Below are positions 8,099 through 15,851 of a stretch of 64,000 nt of DNA, one piece after another (the stretch's first letter is position 1; the number at the start of each line of letters is the position of its first letter). The notes below the pieces were generated by a model. That model searched no databases. It saw only the letters and a list, made by a program, of their open reading frames with translations, and had not been told where the DNA came from. The position numbers were made by a program, and so were the translations under genes. This DNA is from Rikenellaceae bacterium (GTDB taxonomy: Bacteria > Bacteroidota > Bacteroidia > Bacteroidales > Rikenellaceae). The stretch lies in the NCBI GenBank assembly GCA_017442365.1, contig JAFRZW010000002.1, forward strand, positions 248,001 through 312,000. The letters are read 5' to 3'.

Positions 8099-8130
8099 GT
8101 TGCAATTCCCGAAAATAGAGCGTAAATTTG
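8099..8130 (+). promoter_or_regulatory. Promoter of metY-metX
   Basis: GTTG at 8099-8102, 20 bp, TAAATTTG at 8123-8130. The start codon is at 8200. The leader begins with the perfect palindrome GCGCACGTGCGC (8143-8154), which could be an operator or the foot of an RNA structure. Confidence 0.55.
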
Positions 8131-8199
8131 CGGATCGTATGTGCGCACGTGCGCGACGATTTTTTCGATTCAGATAGTAACCAAAAATATCATAACACA

Positions 8200-9486
8200 A
8201 TGGCAGATAAGAAATTGCGTTTCGAAACGCGCCAAATTCACAGTGGCTATCACATCGACCAGACCGGTTCGCGTGGTGTGGCGATCTATCCGACGGCTGC
8301 ATACCATTTCCGCGACTGCGACCACGCCGCACGCCTGTTCGAATTGAGCGAGGGCGGCAATATCTATACCCGTCTGCAAAACCCCACCTCGTCGGCTTAC
8401 GAGGAGCGTATTGCAGCGTTGTACGATGCGGCAGGTGCGCTGGCAGTGTCGAGCGGTATGTCGGCTATTCTGCTGACAATCACTTCGTTGGCAGAGAAGG
8501 GACAGAATATCGTTACCTCGCCTTTCCTGTATGGCGGAACGTACAATCAGTTCAAGATCTCGTTGCGTAAGTTGGGTATCGAGTGTCGTATTGCGCAGCA
8601 CGATTCGATCGAGGCAATGGAGGCGCTGATCGACGAAAATACGCGCGCTGTGTATGTCGAGAGTATGGGTAATCCGACCTGCGATGTGCCTGATTTGGAG
8701 CGTGTTGCCGAGATGGCACACCGCCACGATGTGCCCTTTGTGGTCGATAATACGTTCGGCGCGGGTGGCTACCTCTGCAATCCGTTTGAGTGGGGTGCCG
8801 ACATCGTTTTGGAGTCGGCAACCAAGTGGATCAATGGCCACGGTACGGCAATGGGTGGCGTGATTATCGACGGCGGTCGCTACGATTGGGGCAACGGTAA
8901 GTTCCCGCAGATCGACGGCCCGTCAGAGGGCTACCACGGACTGAACCTCTACAAGGCATTTGGACCGGCAGCGTTCGTTGTGAAGTGTCGTGTCGATGGT
9001 CTGCGCGATCTGGGTTGCTGTCCCTCGTCGTTCGATTCGTATCTGATGCTTATCGGTCTGGAAACCTTGTCGTTACGTGTCGATCACGAGGTGCGTTCGG
9101 CGTGGCGTCTGGCTGAGTATTGCCGTAATCACCCGAAGGTGCGTCGCGTAAGTTTCGTCGGTTTCGAGGACCACGCAGGACACGTCAATGCCAAGAAATA
9201 TTTCCGCCACGGCTCGTCGAGCGTCTTTACGATCGAGTTGGAGGGCACGCTCGACACGACCATCAAGTTTGTCGAGTCGCTCAAATTGTTCGCGCATATG
9301 ACGATGATTGGCGATTCGATCAGCGTCGTAACCCACCCCGCCTCGACTACGCACAAGCAGCTCAGCGACGAGGATAAGATCGCTGCGGGCGTAACGCCGA
9401 CCTTGCTGCGTATCTCGATGGGATTGGAAAATGTCGAGGATTTGATTGACGATTTCGAACAAGCATTTGCTGCAATCGACAGATAA
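8200..9486 (+). CDS. metY: O-acetylhomoserine aminocarboxypropyltransferase (sulfhydrylase)
   Basis: 428 residues from the ATG at 8200. Longer in-frame starts only add leader sequence that includes the promoter-proximal palindrome. RFETRQIHSG, the NIYTRLQNPT loop and the PLP lysine Lys209 in ESATKWINGHGT identify the Cys/Met metabolism PLP family, and the length and ATMGD-like loop fit MetY rather than MetB/MetC. It makes homocysteine from O-acetylhomoserine and sulfide. Its stop overlaps the metX start (TAATG), so the two are translationally coupled and supply consecutive steps. Confidence 0.92.
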   Translation: MADKKLRFETRQIHSGYHIDQTGSRGVAIYPTAAYHFRDCDHAARLFELSEGGNIYTRLQNPTSSAYEERIAALYDAAGALAVSSGMSAILLTITSLAEKGQNIVTSPFLYGGTYNQFKISLRKLGIECRIAQHDSIEAMEALIDENTRAVYVESMGNPTCDVPDLERVAEMAHRHDVPFVVDNTFGAGGYLCNPFEWGADIVLESATKWINGHGTAMGGVIIDGGRYDWGNGKFPQIDGPSEGYHGLNLYKAFGPAAFVVKCRVDGLRDLGCCPSSFDSYLMLIGLETLSLRVDHEVRSAWRLAEYCRNHPKVRRVSFVGFEDHAGHVNAKKYFRHGSSSVFTIELEGTLDTTIKFVESLKLFAHMTMIGDSISVVTHPASTTHKQLSDEDKIAAGVTPTLLRISMGLENVEDLIDDFEQAFAAIDR

Positions 9487-10511
9487 TGAACCAAGTACAA
9501 TATTTCGAATACAACGCTCCCGTCGAGCTTGATTGTGGTGCGGTGCTGCCCGAGGTGCGCATCGCCTACCACACCTACGGCGAGATGAATGCCGATCGCA
9601 GCAATGTGATCTGGGTCTGCCACGCGCTGACGGCAAATTCCGATGTAGCCGATTGGTGGGAGCATACGGTCGAGGAGGGTAAGTTCCTCGATCCCGCCCG
9701 ATATTTTGTGGTTTGTGCCAATTTTATCGGCTCGTGCTACGGCTCGACAGGTCCTCTGTCGGTCAATCCCGCGACGGGCAAACCCTACTACAACGACTTC
9801 CCGATTGTTACGGTGCGCGATATGGTGCGCTGTCATCGACTGCTGGCGGAATATCTTGGTATTGAACGTGTTAAGATGTTGATCGGTAGTTCGATCGGCG
9901 GTTATCAATGTTGCGAGTGGGCGGTGCAGTGCCCCGACTTTGCCGAGCGATTGGTGCTGATCGCAACACTCTCGCACTCAACGCCTTGGGCGCACGCCTT
10001 CAATGAGTCGCAACGTATGGCTATCGAGTGCGATCCCGAATTTGGCGAGCCGCGTGAGGACGCAGCGTGGAAGGGTATGGCGACGGCACGCTCGATCGCC
10101 CTGCTCAGCTATCGCGGTCAGCAGGCATACGACAAAACGCAGCAGGATCCCGACGCTGTGAAGAAGATTACGGGGCATCGTGCGACGACCTATCAACGTT
10201 ATCAGGGCGAGAAACTCTGCCGACGATTCAACGTCTATTCCTATCACCGACTGACGCACGCCGTTGATTCTCATAACATTGCGCGCGGTCGGGCGGAGAG
10301 CGAGGAGGAGTTGTTGCGATCGATTCGTTCGCGCACGGTGGTCATTGCGATTTCGTCGGATCTGTTGTTCCCTGCCGATCAGATCGAGCAGATGAGCCGC
10401 CTGATTCCCAATGTCGAGTACCACCTGATTGACTCGGATTTTGGCCACGACGGTTTCCTGATCGAACACGTCAAGCTGAATGATATTATTATGAATGTGC
10501 TTGAAAATTAG
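9486..10511 (+). CDS. metX: Homoserine O-acetyltransferase
   Basis: 341 residues, alpha/beta-hydrolase fold. The nucleophile elbow GSSIGG puts Ser136 in place. SDLLFP supplies the catalytic Asp and HDGFLIE the His near the C-terminus. YHTYGEMNADRSNVIWVCH is typical of the MetX N-terminus. It activates homoserine with acetyl-CoA; the product is the substrate of MetY encoded just upstream with a 1-base overlap. Some family members use succinyl-CoA, which sequence reading alone does not exclude. Confidence 0.93.
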   Translation: MNQVQYFEYNAPVELDCGAVLPEVRIAYHTYGEMNADRSNVIWVCHALTANSDVADWWEHTVEEGKFLDPARYFVVCANFIGSCYGSTGPLSVNPATGKPYYNDFPIVTVRDMVRCHRLLAEYLGIERVKMLIGSSIGGYQCCEWAVQCPDFAERLVLIATLSHSTPWAHAFNESQRMAIECDPEFGEPREDAAWKGMATARSIALLSYRGQQAYDKTQQDPDAVKKITGHRATTYQRYQGEKLCRRFNVYSYHRLTHAVDSHNIARGRAESEEELLRSIRSRTVVIAISSDLLFPADQIEQMSRLIPNVEYHLIDSDFGHDGFLIEHVKLNDIIMNVLEN

Positions 10512-10517
10512 CAAGAT

Positions 10518-11273
10518 ATGAGACGATTATTGATATTGCTTGTGGCTCTTGTGGCGGTATCGTGCGAGGCACGGCGTAGTGTGGCGACGCGACCTGACGA
10601 AGGGTTGGTGCTGATGAGCTACAACGTGCGTAGCGGCAAGGGTATGGACGGCAAGCGCGATTTGGATCGTACGGCGGCGGTGATCCGCGCGGCGCAGGCC
10701 GATGTGGTGGCGTTGCAGGAGATCGATAGCGCGGCACGCCGTAGCGATGGCAAAGATGTCGCGGCGGTGCTGGGCAAGAAGTGTTCGATGTATCACACCT
10801 TTTCGAAGGCGATCGATTTCGATGGCGGAGGTTATGGTGTGGCGCTGCTGAGCCGCGAGAAACCCGTTGCAGTTCAACGTTTTGCACTTGCGGGTCGTGA
10901 GGAGGCGCGCACGTTGCTGGTGGTCGAATTTGAGCAATATATCGTAGCCTCGACCCACCTCTCGCTGACGGCTGAGGATCGAATGGCGTCGCTGTCGGTG
11001 ATCGATAGCGTGGCAATGGCGGCTCGCAAACCGATATTTATTGCGGGCGATTGGAACGCCACGCCCGATAGCGAATTTGGACGCAAGTTGGGCGAAACGA
11101 TGCAATATCTGACCGACACTGCGGCCTGCACCTTCCCTGCCGATGAGCCCAAAACTGTGATTGACTATATCGTAACGCCACACAAGCAGACGGTCGAGGT
11201 GCTCCACCGTGAGGTTATCGACGAGCCGATGGCGTCGGATCATCGCCCACTGAGAGTTGTCGTAAAGTTTTAG
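10518..11273 (+). CDS. Endonuclease/exonuclease/phosphatase-family lipoprotein
   Basis: 251 residues. MRRLLILLVALVAVSC is a lipoprotein signal with Cys16. EEP-fold motifs follow in order: SYNVRSGKG, LQEID (metal Glu), THLS, AGDWNATPDS (Asp-x-Asn), IDYI and SDHRPL (catalytic Asp-His). The family hydrolyses phosphodiester or phosphomonoester bonds in nucleic acids, sphingolipids or inositol phosphates. An envelope location argues for a lipid or extracellular substrate. It starts 6 bp after metX and is probably in the same transcript, though no shared pathway is evident. Confidence 0.85.
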   Translation: MRRLLILLVALVAVSCEARRSVATRPDEGLVLMSYNVRSGKGMDGKRDLDRTAAVIRAAQADVVALQEIDSAARRSDGKDVAAVLGKKCSMYHTFSKAIDFDGGGYGVALLSREKPVAVQRFALAGREEARTLLVVEFEQYIVASTHLSLTAEDRMASLSVIDSVAMAARKPIFIAGDWNATPDSEFGRKLGETMQYLTDTAACTFPADEPKTVIDYIVTPHKQTVEVLHREVIDEPMASDHRPLRVVVKF

Positions 11274-11440
11274 ATCAACTTTTCTATATAGCTGAAAATT
11301 TAGCACATTTTGTCGCTTTGGTCGATGAAATGTGCTCTGTTTTTAAGTAAAAAGGCGTATTGTTTCGACACGATTTTATTGCGACCTTTGTAACATATTT
11401 GTAATGGATTTGCAAACAAAACTTAACAAAGGTAAATATT

Positions 11441-12475
11441 ATGAAGAAATTTACAAGATTAATGCTTTTGGCCGTTGGCGTACTGAGTTGCTCGGTGGCT
11501 ATGGCGCAGAGTGCTGACGAGGTCAGCGAGCGTGAGTTGGAAGCTCGCGTAATCAAGCTCGAAGAGAAATTCTCGTGGATGCCCAAAATCAGCGGTTCGA
11601 TCTGGGCCCGCTATCAATTTGACACATACGCTGGCGACAAGGGCTTCGATATCCGTCGTGCGCGTTTGGATATCAAGGGTAACATCGCTCCCAAGTTGGA
11701 CTATCGCTTGCAGTTGGAGTTCGCATCGTCGCCCAAAATCATCGACGCATACGTGCGTTACACCCCTGTTAAGGGCTTTGGCGTGCAGTTCGGTCAGGCT
11801 AAGTTCCCCTTCACGTTGGAGAATCCCTACTCGCCCCTCAAACTCGAAACCATCGAGAATGCAATGGGCGTAAGCTATATGTCGGGTTTCAGCGATCTGG
11901 CAGGTATCAAGGCCAACGGCCGCGACATCGGTCTGTCGATCTTTGGCGACCTGTTCAAGGGCGTAGTGAACTATCAGGTAGGCGTTTATAATGGCGCCGG
12001 TATCAATAAGTCGGACGACAACAAGCATAAGGATTTCGCTGCTCGTCTGAATATCAACCCCTTCAAGAATATGACTCTGTCGGGCTCGGTCTATCTGGGT
12101 AAGACGGGTGCGCAGGACGCAATGGCCGATCGTAACCGCTACGCCGTAGGTGCTCGTTATGACAACAAGGCTCTGGTTGTTCGTTCGGAGTACATCTGGG
12201 GTTGCACGGGCGCACAGAAGAGCGAGGGCGTCTATGCGCTGGCTGGCTATTGGGTAACCAAGAAGGTGATGCCCATCGTTCGTTTCGACTATTTCAGCAA
12301 GAACAGCAACGCTGCCGATGTGGCAGATCGCCACGCAGGCGAGCAGACCAACTACTTGGTGGGTGTCGATTATTGGCCTTTGAAGAATCTGCGTTTGCAG
12401 CTCAACTACACCTATCAGCACATCGCTGGTGTCGATTCGGGCAAGTTGGCATTGCAGGTTTGCGGCGTGTTCTAA
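11441..12475 (+). CDS. Porin, phosphate-selective O/P-like
   Basis: 344 residues with a cleavable signal (MKKFTRLMLLAVGVLSCSVAMAQ). A short coiled-coil-like stretch (residues about 25-45, SERELEARVIKLEEKF) leads into a beta-barrel resembling OprO/OprP porins, with alternating aromatic strands and GFDIRRARLDIKGN, a family signature. Substrate unknown; an anion is plausible from the family. It is followed after 54 bp by the YeiH-type transporter, so the pair could carry the same anion across both membranes (inference). Confidence 0.85.
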   Translation: MKKFTRLMLLAVGVLSCSVAMAQSADEVSERELEARVIKLEEKFSWMPKISGSIWARYQFDTYAGDKGFDIRRARLDIKGNIAPKLDYRLQLEFASSPKIIDAYVRYTPVKGFGVQFGQAKFPFTLENPYSPLKLETIENAMGVSYMSGFSDLAGIKANGRDIGLSIFGDLFKGVVNYQVGVYNGAGINKSDDNKHKDFAARLNINPFKNMTLSGSVYLGKTGAQDAMADRNRYAVGARYDNKALVVRSEYIWGCTGAQKSEGVYALAGYWVTKKVMPIVRFDYFSKNSNAADVADRHAGEQTNYLVGVDYWPLKNLRLQLNYTYQHIAGVDSGKLALQVCGVF

Positions 12476-12529
12476 TCGAACGACGCACGCGTTAAAGAAA
12501 AAGAATTATTAACTCTTAAACCTTTGATA

Positions 12530-13825
12530 ATGAAATCGTTTTTCCAAAAACTGTTGGTCGAGGACTGGGTTGTTGTGATGCTGTCGATTCCGCTGTTGCT
12601 CTTGTGCGCATTCGGATCGTATCTGCCCTCGATCTCGATCCCCACGAATATGCTCGAAGCATCGGCTTGGGGTAAGATCGCAATGTTGTTCGTAATCGCA
12701 TTGGTTACGCTCTTCGCTGGTAATAAGTTGCTTAGCCGCCCGATGAAGGGTATGCTTGGCTCGTTTGTGGTTGTGTTCCTGATCGCTGCGCTGGCAATGT
12801 GGATCGGTAACGTGCCCTACATCAAGAGCGAGCTGGGTTTGGAGCCCGTGTTCTTCTCGGTGATCTTCGGTCTGATTATTCGTAACGCTTTCCATATTCC
12901 CGAGTGGTTGAAGCCCGCTATCCAGAGCGAGTTCTACATCAAGATCGGTGTGGTTTGCCTCGGTGCTACGATTATGATTAGCGACGTGTTGAAGTCGGGT
13001 GCTATGGGTCTGTTGCAGGCGCTGGTGATCGTAACCGTAGTTTGGTTCTTCGCTTACATCATCTCGCGTAAGGTGTTCAAGGTGGAGCAGGCAACGGCAA
13101 TGACCCTTTCGAGCGGTGTAACGATCTGCGGTGTGTCGGCTTGTATCACTGCTGCGGGTGTTGCTGGTACGGACAAGAAGAGCCTGTCGTATATCGTTTC
13201 GGTCGTTCTGATCGTTGTTGTTCCGATGATCTACTTTATGCCGTGGCTGGCAGGTATGGTTGCTCCGCTGTTGTCGTCGGATCCTACTGTACAGCAGGAG
13301 ATTATGGGTGCTTGGATCGGTGGTACGATCGATACCACGAGTGGTGTTGCAGCTTCGTCGGAGATGGCTGGTGAGATCGCTAATCGTACCGCAATCGTTG
13401 TGAAGGCTACTCAGAACGTACTGATCGGTGTTGTTGCATTCTTCATCGCTCTCTACCTCTCGACTAAGGGTGAGGGTGGCAAGTCGCAGCGCCCGTCGCT
13501 CAAAATCGTATGGGATAAGTTCCCGAAGTTTATCTTGGCATTCGTTGTTGCATCGTTGGTATTCTCGCTGTTGAAGGAGGCTGACCTGCTGACTCTCAAC
13601 GCTAAGGGCAAGCTGATCGAGACCTCGTTGGCTAAGACGATGTCGACGCTGTTCTTCTCGTTGGCATTCGTTTGTATCGGTCTGGATACCCGTTTGAAGG
13701 ATATCATCTCGAAGGAGAACCGCTCGACGCTCTATGCATTCTTGACTGCACAGTGCTTCAATATCGTTGCAACGTTCGTGGTTGCTTGGTTGTTCTTCGG
13801 TGTTGTTAAGCCGATGCTCGGATAG
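12530..13825 (+). CDS. YeiH-family putative sulfate exporter, integral membrane protein
   Basis: 431 residues from ATG 12530; a TTG at 12524 is in frame but less likely. About eleven hydrophobic segments. IKIGVVCLGATIM, SSGVTICGVSACITA and the GAWIGGTIDTTSGVAA region match the conserved core of the YeiH/UPF0324 family. Members are annotated as putative sulfate exporters because some lie under cysteine regulation, and direct transport evidence is thin. Neighbouring metY-metX and a porin fit sulfur or anion handling. A 17-bp stem terminator follows at 13846-13883. Confidence 0.85.
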   Translation: MKSFFQKLLVEDWVVVMLSIPLLLLCAFGSYLPSISIPTNMLEASAWGKIAMLFVIALVTLFAGNKLLSRPMKGMLGSFVVVFLIAALAMWIGNVPYIKSELGLEPVFFSVIFGLIIRNAFHIPEWLKPAIQSEFYIKIGVVCLGATIMISDVLKSGAMGLLQALVIVTVVWFFAYIISRKVFKVEQATAMTLSSGVTICGVSACITAAGVAGTDKKSLSYIVSVVLIVVVPMIYFMPWLAGMVAPLLSSDPTVQQEIMGAWIGGTIDTTSGVAASSEMAGEIANRTAIVVKATQNVLIGVVAFFIALYLSTKGEGGKSQRPSLKIVWDKFPKFILAFVVASLVFSLLKEADLLTLNAKGKLIETSLAKTMSTLFFSLAFVCIGLDTRLKDIISKENRSTLYAFLTAQCFNIVATFVVAWLFFGVVKPMLG

Positions 13826-13845
13826 TTTCCGAGAGGATTTATACA

Positions 13846-13883
13846 CAAGAGAGCGATTTGGGATAACCCAAATCGCTCTCTTG
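13846..13883. terminator. Long-stem terminator between convergent genes
   Basis: CAAGAGAGCGATTTGGG (13846-13862) and its exact complement (13867-13883) enclose the loop ATAA. It lies between the YeiH gene and the convergent HTH gene and may serve both. Confidence 0.8.
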
Positions 13884-13902
13884 TTATTTGTAATTGGCAG
13901 CC

Positions 13903-14103
13903 CTATTCGTTTTCTTCCAACTCGAATACCTCATCAACCGTGCGCCCAAATGTATGAGCAATTTTTAGAGCAAGCAGTGTCGATGGAATATACTTTGCCT
14001 TTTCAATGGCATTGATTGTCTGACGCGACGTGCCAACGGCATCAGCGAGTTGTTGTTGAGTCAGATCGTGAATTGCACGTTCGATTTTGATCCTATTCTT
14101 CAT
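13903..14103 (-). CDS. Small Xre-type HTH regulator
   Basis: 66 residues, one helix-turn-helix domain: DLTQQQLADAVGTSRQTINA spans the recognition helix, with an acidic tail (FELEENE). It matches the YozG/YgzD type of short Xre regulators. Its start overlaps the end of the membrane-protein gene by 11 bp, so the two are co-translated. Pairs of a small HTH protein and a small multi-pass membrane protein are common in bacteria and usually self-regulated. A 7-bp inverted repeat inside the shared promoter (14635-14653) is a candidate binding site. Confidence 0.9.
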   Translation of the reverse strand: MKNRIKIERAIHDLTQQQLADAVGTSRQTINAIEKAKYIPSTLLALKIAHTFGRTVDEVFELEENE

Positions 14104-14557
14104 CCTTATCTGTTTTATGAAGTTTGTGAAGTTCCCAACTAAATTTCGCTACAAATAGAATTGGTAGCGAGAATAGTGTGGCGAACAGAATGTAGAGATA
14201 GGTTAAATCGTAGGTCATCCACGTAGCTACAATTACCAATGCGTAGTTGATGATCATTGCCCACACCAATGAGTTCAAGCGAATTATCTGTACATATTCA
14301 TCTTCAACTTTTGTCTTTGAGAATGAGATCATCATTAGGCCTGCATATGCTAACGTCATCATTACTTCGAGAGTGTTACCTTTACAAATTAATTTGTCGA
14401 GGAGGTTAAGTAGCGAATCAGCCAAGCCATCTAACGTGCCGAAATTATCATTTATCAGCCATAGAGTAAACCAAATACCCAATACGGTAAGGGTCGGTAC
14501 AGCAAGTATCCAACCCCATTTCTTGTAGGAGTGTGGAAAAAGATAGTTGTGTTTCAT
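14093..14557 (-). CDS. Four-helix membrane protein of unknown function, paired with an Xre regulator
   Basis: 154 residues with four hydrophobic segments (about residues 14-35, 58-76, 88-108, 114-135) and a charged C-terminal tail (ELHKLHKTDKDEE). I do not recognise a specific family; the layout resembles DUF2178-like proteins that sit beside small HTH regulators. First gene of the two-gene unit; the promoter is at 14629-14660. Base composition is more AT-rich than the flanking genes, which may point to transfer. Confidence 0.75.
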   Translation of the reverse strand: MKHNYLFPHSYKKWGWILAVPTLTVLGIWFTLWLINDNFGTLDGLADSLLNLLDKLICKGNTLEVMMTLAYAGLMMISFSKTKVEDEYVQIIRLNSLVWAMIINYALVIVATWMTYDLTYLYILFATLFSLPILFVAKFSWELHKLHKTDKDEE

Positions 14558-14628
14558 TTTTGTTTGTTGTTTTGGTTTAACACGATTGTAAACGCTACAT
14601 CTTCCGGATAAATGTAATGTTTACGCGA

Positions 14629-14660
14629 CAAAAGTAATGTATATTTTACATTATTGCAAA
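14629..14660 (-). promoter_or_regulatory. Promoter of the membrane protein/HTH pair with embedded inverted repeat
   Basis: On the minus strand TTTG (14657-14660), 20 bp, TACTTTTG (14629-14636). Between the boxes lies TAATGTA-TATTT-TACATTA (14635-14653), a perfect 7-bp inverted repeat overlapping both spacer and -7 box, as expected for an operator that blocks polymerase. A second short repeat, TTTATG-CTA-CATAAA, lies at 14701-14715. Confidence 0.6.
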
Positions 14661-14713
14661 TTTACACGACTTTTTTTAGCTTCTGTCGTATAATTTGTAG
14701 TTTATGCTACATA

Positions 14714-14812
14714 AAAAAGCGACGGCACCCGTGTTGGGCACCGCCGCGTTTGTTTGTGCGTCGCGCGTTCGATTAGAAGAATTTAACGTGCAAGTACTCG
14801 ATCTCTCGCATA
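14714..14812 (-). pseudogene. Remnant of a second ppiD 3' end plus its terminator
   Basis: On the minus strand the codons before the stop at 14776-14778 read REIEYLHVKFF, against EIEDLRVKFF at the end of ppiD (15852). The shared stretch continues past the stop: both loci carry GATTAGAAGAA.TTAACG.GCAAGT and then a terminator stem of the form CGGC-GGCACCC..TGGGCACC-GCCG. The similarity spans about 95 bp (14714-14812 against 15788-15888). No upstream gene body remains. The terminator copy (14720-14747) could still stop leftward transcripts. Confidence 0.75.
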
Positions 14813-14830
14813 GCTAAATTGATATAGCGA

Positions 14831-14862
14831 TTTGGAATTTCGATTCCGAATCACTATATTTG
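14831..14862 (+). promoter_or_regulatory. Promoter of the aquaporin gene
   Basis: TTTG (14831-14834), 20 bp, TATATTTG (14855-14862). The start codon at 14895 is about 26 nt past the expected transcription start. Confidence 0.65.
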
Positions 14863-14894
14863 TTATCGGTAAAACTCTAAAACACTAATTGTAT

Positions 14895-15578
14895 ATGAAG
14901 AAGTATTTAGCAGAAATGGTCGGTACGATGGTTCTCGTACTGATGGGTTGCGGCAGTGCCGTATTCTTTGGTTGCTCGGCTCCGGCTGAGGTGCTGGCCG
15001 TTGCATTTGCATTTGGTCTTTCGGTAGTCGGTATGGCTTACTGCATTGGCGGCATTTCGGGCTGCCACATCAATCCCGCAATTACGCTGGGCGTATGGCT
15101 CTCGGGTCGTATGAGCGGCAAGGATGCTGTTGGTTATATGGTCGCTCAGGTTGTTGGTGCGATCATCGGCGCAGCGTTGATATTTGCATTGACCTCGACG
15201 GGTGGCTTCGGCGCAACCACCGCAACGGGTGCTAACTCGTTTGGTGTGGGCGAGATGTTCCAGGCGTTCTTGGCTGAGGTGATCTTCACCTTCGTATTTG
15301 TGCTCGTTGTGTTGGGCGCAACCGACAGCGAGAAGGGTGCAGGCAACTTTGCAGGTTTGGCAATCGGTCTGACGCTGGTACTCGTTCATATCGTTTGTAT
15401 CCCCATCACGGGTACTTCGGTAAACCCTGCACGTTCGATCGGTCCCGCACTGTTCGAGGGCGGTTTGGCATTGAAGCAGTTGTGGGTCTTCATTTTGGCT
15501 CCGATGGTTGGTGCAGCGTTCGCAGCAGGTACTTGGAGATGTCTGAGCACCGAGTGCAAGTGCTGCAAGAAGGAGTAG
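14895..15578 (+). CDS. aqpZ: Aquaporin (MIP family), AqpZ-like
   Basis: 227 residues from ATG 14895; an in-frame TTG six bases earlier is ignored. Six membrane segments and two re-entrant NPA loops are visible: GCHINPAITLGVW and GTSVNPARSIGPAL. The Arg after the second NPA is the selectivity-filter arginine. The small second-half loop and the length favour a water channel (AqpZ) over a glycerol facilitator (GlpF), which is usually longer with an extra loop. Stand-alone gene with its own promoter and terminator (15607-15638). Confidence 0.9.
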   Translation: MKKYLAEMVGTMVLVLMGCGSAVFFGCSAPAEVLAVAFAFGLSVVGMAYCIGGISGCHINPAITLGVWLSGRMSGKDAVGYMVAQVVGAIIGAALIFALTSTGGFGATTATGANSFGVGEMFQAFLAEVIFTFVFVLVVLGATDSEKGAGNFAGLAIGLTLVLVHIVCIPITGTSVNPARSIGPALFEGGLALKQLWVFILAPMVGAAFAAGTWRCLSTECKCCKKE

Positions 15579-15606
15579 CATAGCTGCTCGATCGGCAGAA
15601 ATTGAG

Positions 15607-15645
15607 GAGGGTTGCTCGCAGGTGTGCGGGCAACCCTCTCTGTTT
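15607..15645 (+). terminator. Terminator of the aquaporin gene
   Basis: GAGGGTTGC (15607-15615) pairs with GCAACCCTC (15630-15638), then CTGTTTT. Confidence 0.75.
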
Positions 15646-15762
15646 TAGGAGTTGCAAAGCACGACGAACAATGATGAACGAAAACAGCAACACCCTACGG
15701 CGTGCCATCATTGGCGGACTCTACGCTCGCTCTCTCCTTTTAATTTTTAGTAGAAATAATTC

Positions 15763-15788
15763 TGAATTTTGAATCTTGAATTTTGAAT
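15763..15788. repeat. Second copy of the TTGAAT heptad repeat
   Basis: TGAATTTTGAATCTTGAATT plus a further TTGAAT repeats the heptad seen at 880-910. The 60 bp before it also resemble the intergenic sequence around 700-860 (CATCATTGGCGGACT, AGCGTAG/CTACGCT). Confidence 0.7.
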
Positions 15789-15789
15789 A

Positions 15790-15825
15790 AAAAAAAGCGG
15801 CGGCACCCGCAATGGGCACCGCCGT
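15790..15825 (-). terminator. Terminator of ppiD
   Basis: CGGCGG-CACCCG and TGGGCA-CCGCCG form a GC-rich stem at about 15798-15823, with a T-run on the minus strand (A at 15788-15796). Confidence 0.75.
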
Positions 15826-15851
15826 TATTTTATCGGTTATGTCGAGTCCGA

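Noticed and set aside
8131..8199. SAM riboswitch before metY
   Set aside because: The leader of about 60 nt is too short and lacks the known SAM-I or SAM-II cores; only a palindrome is seen.
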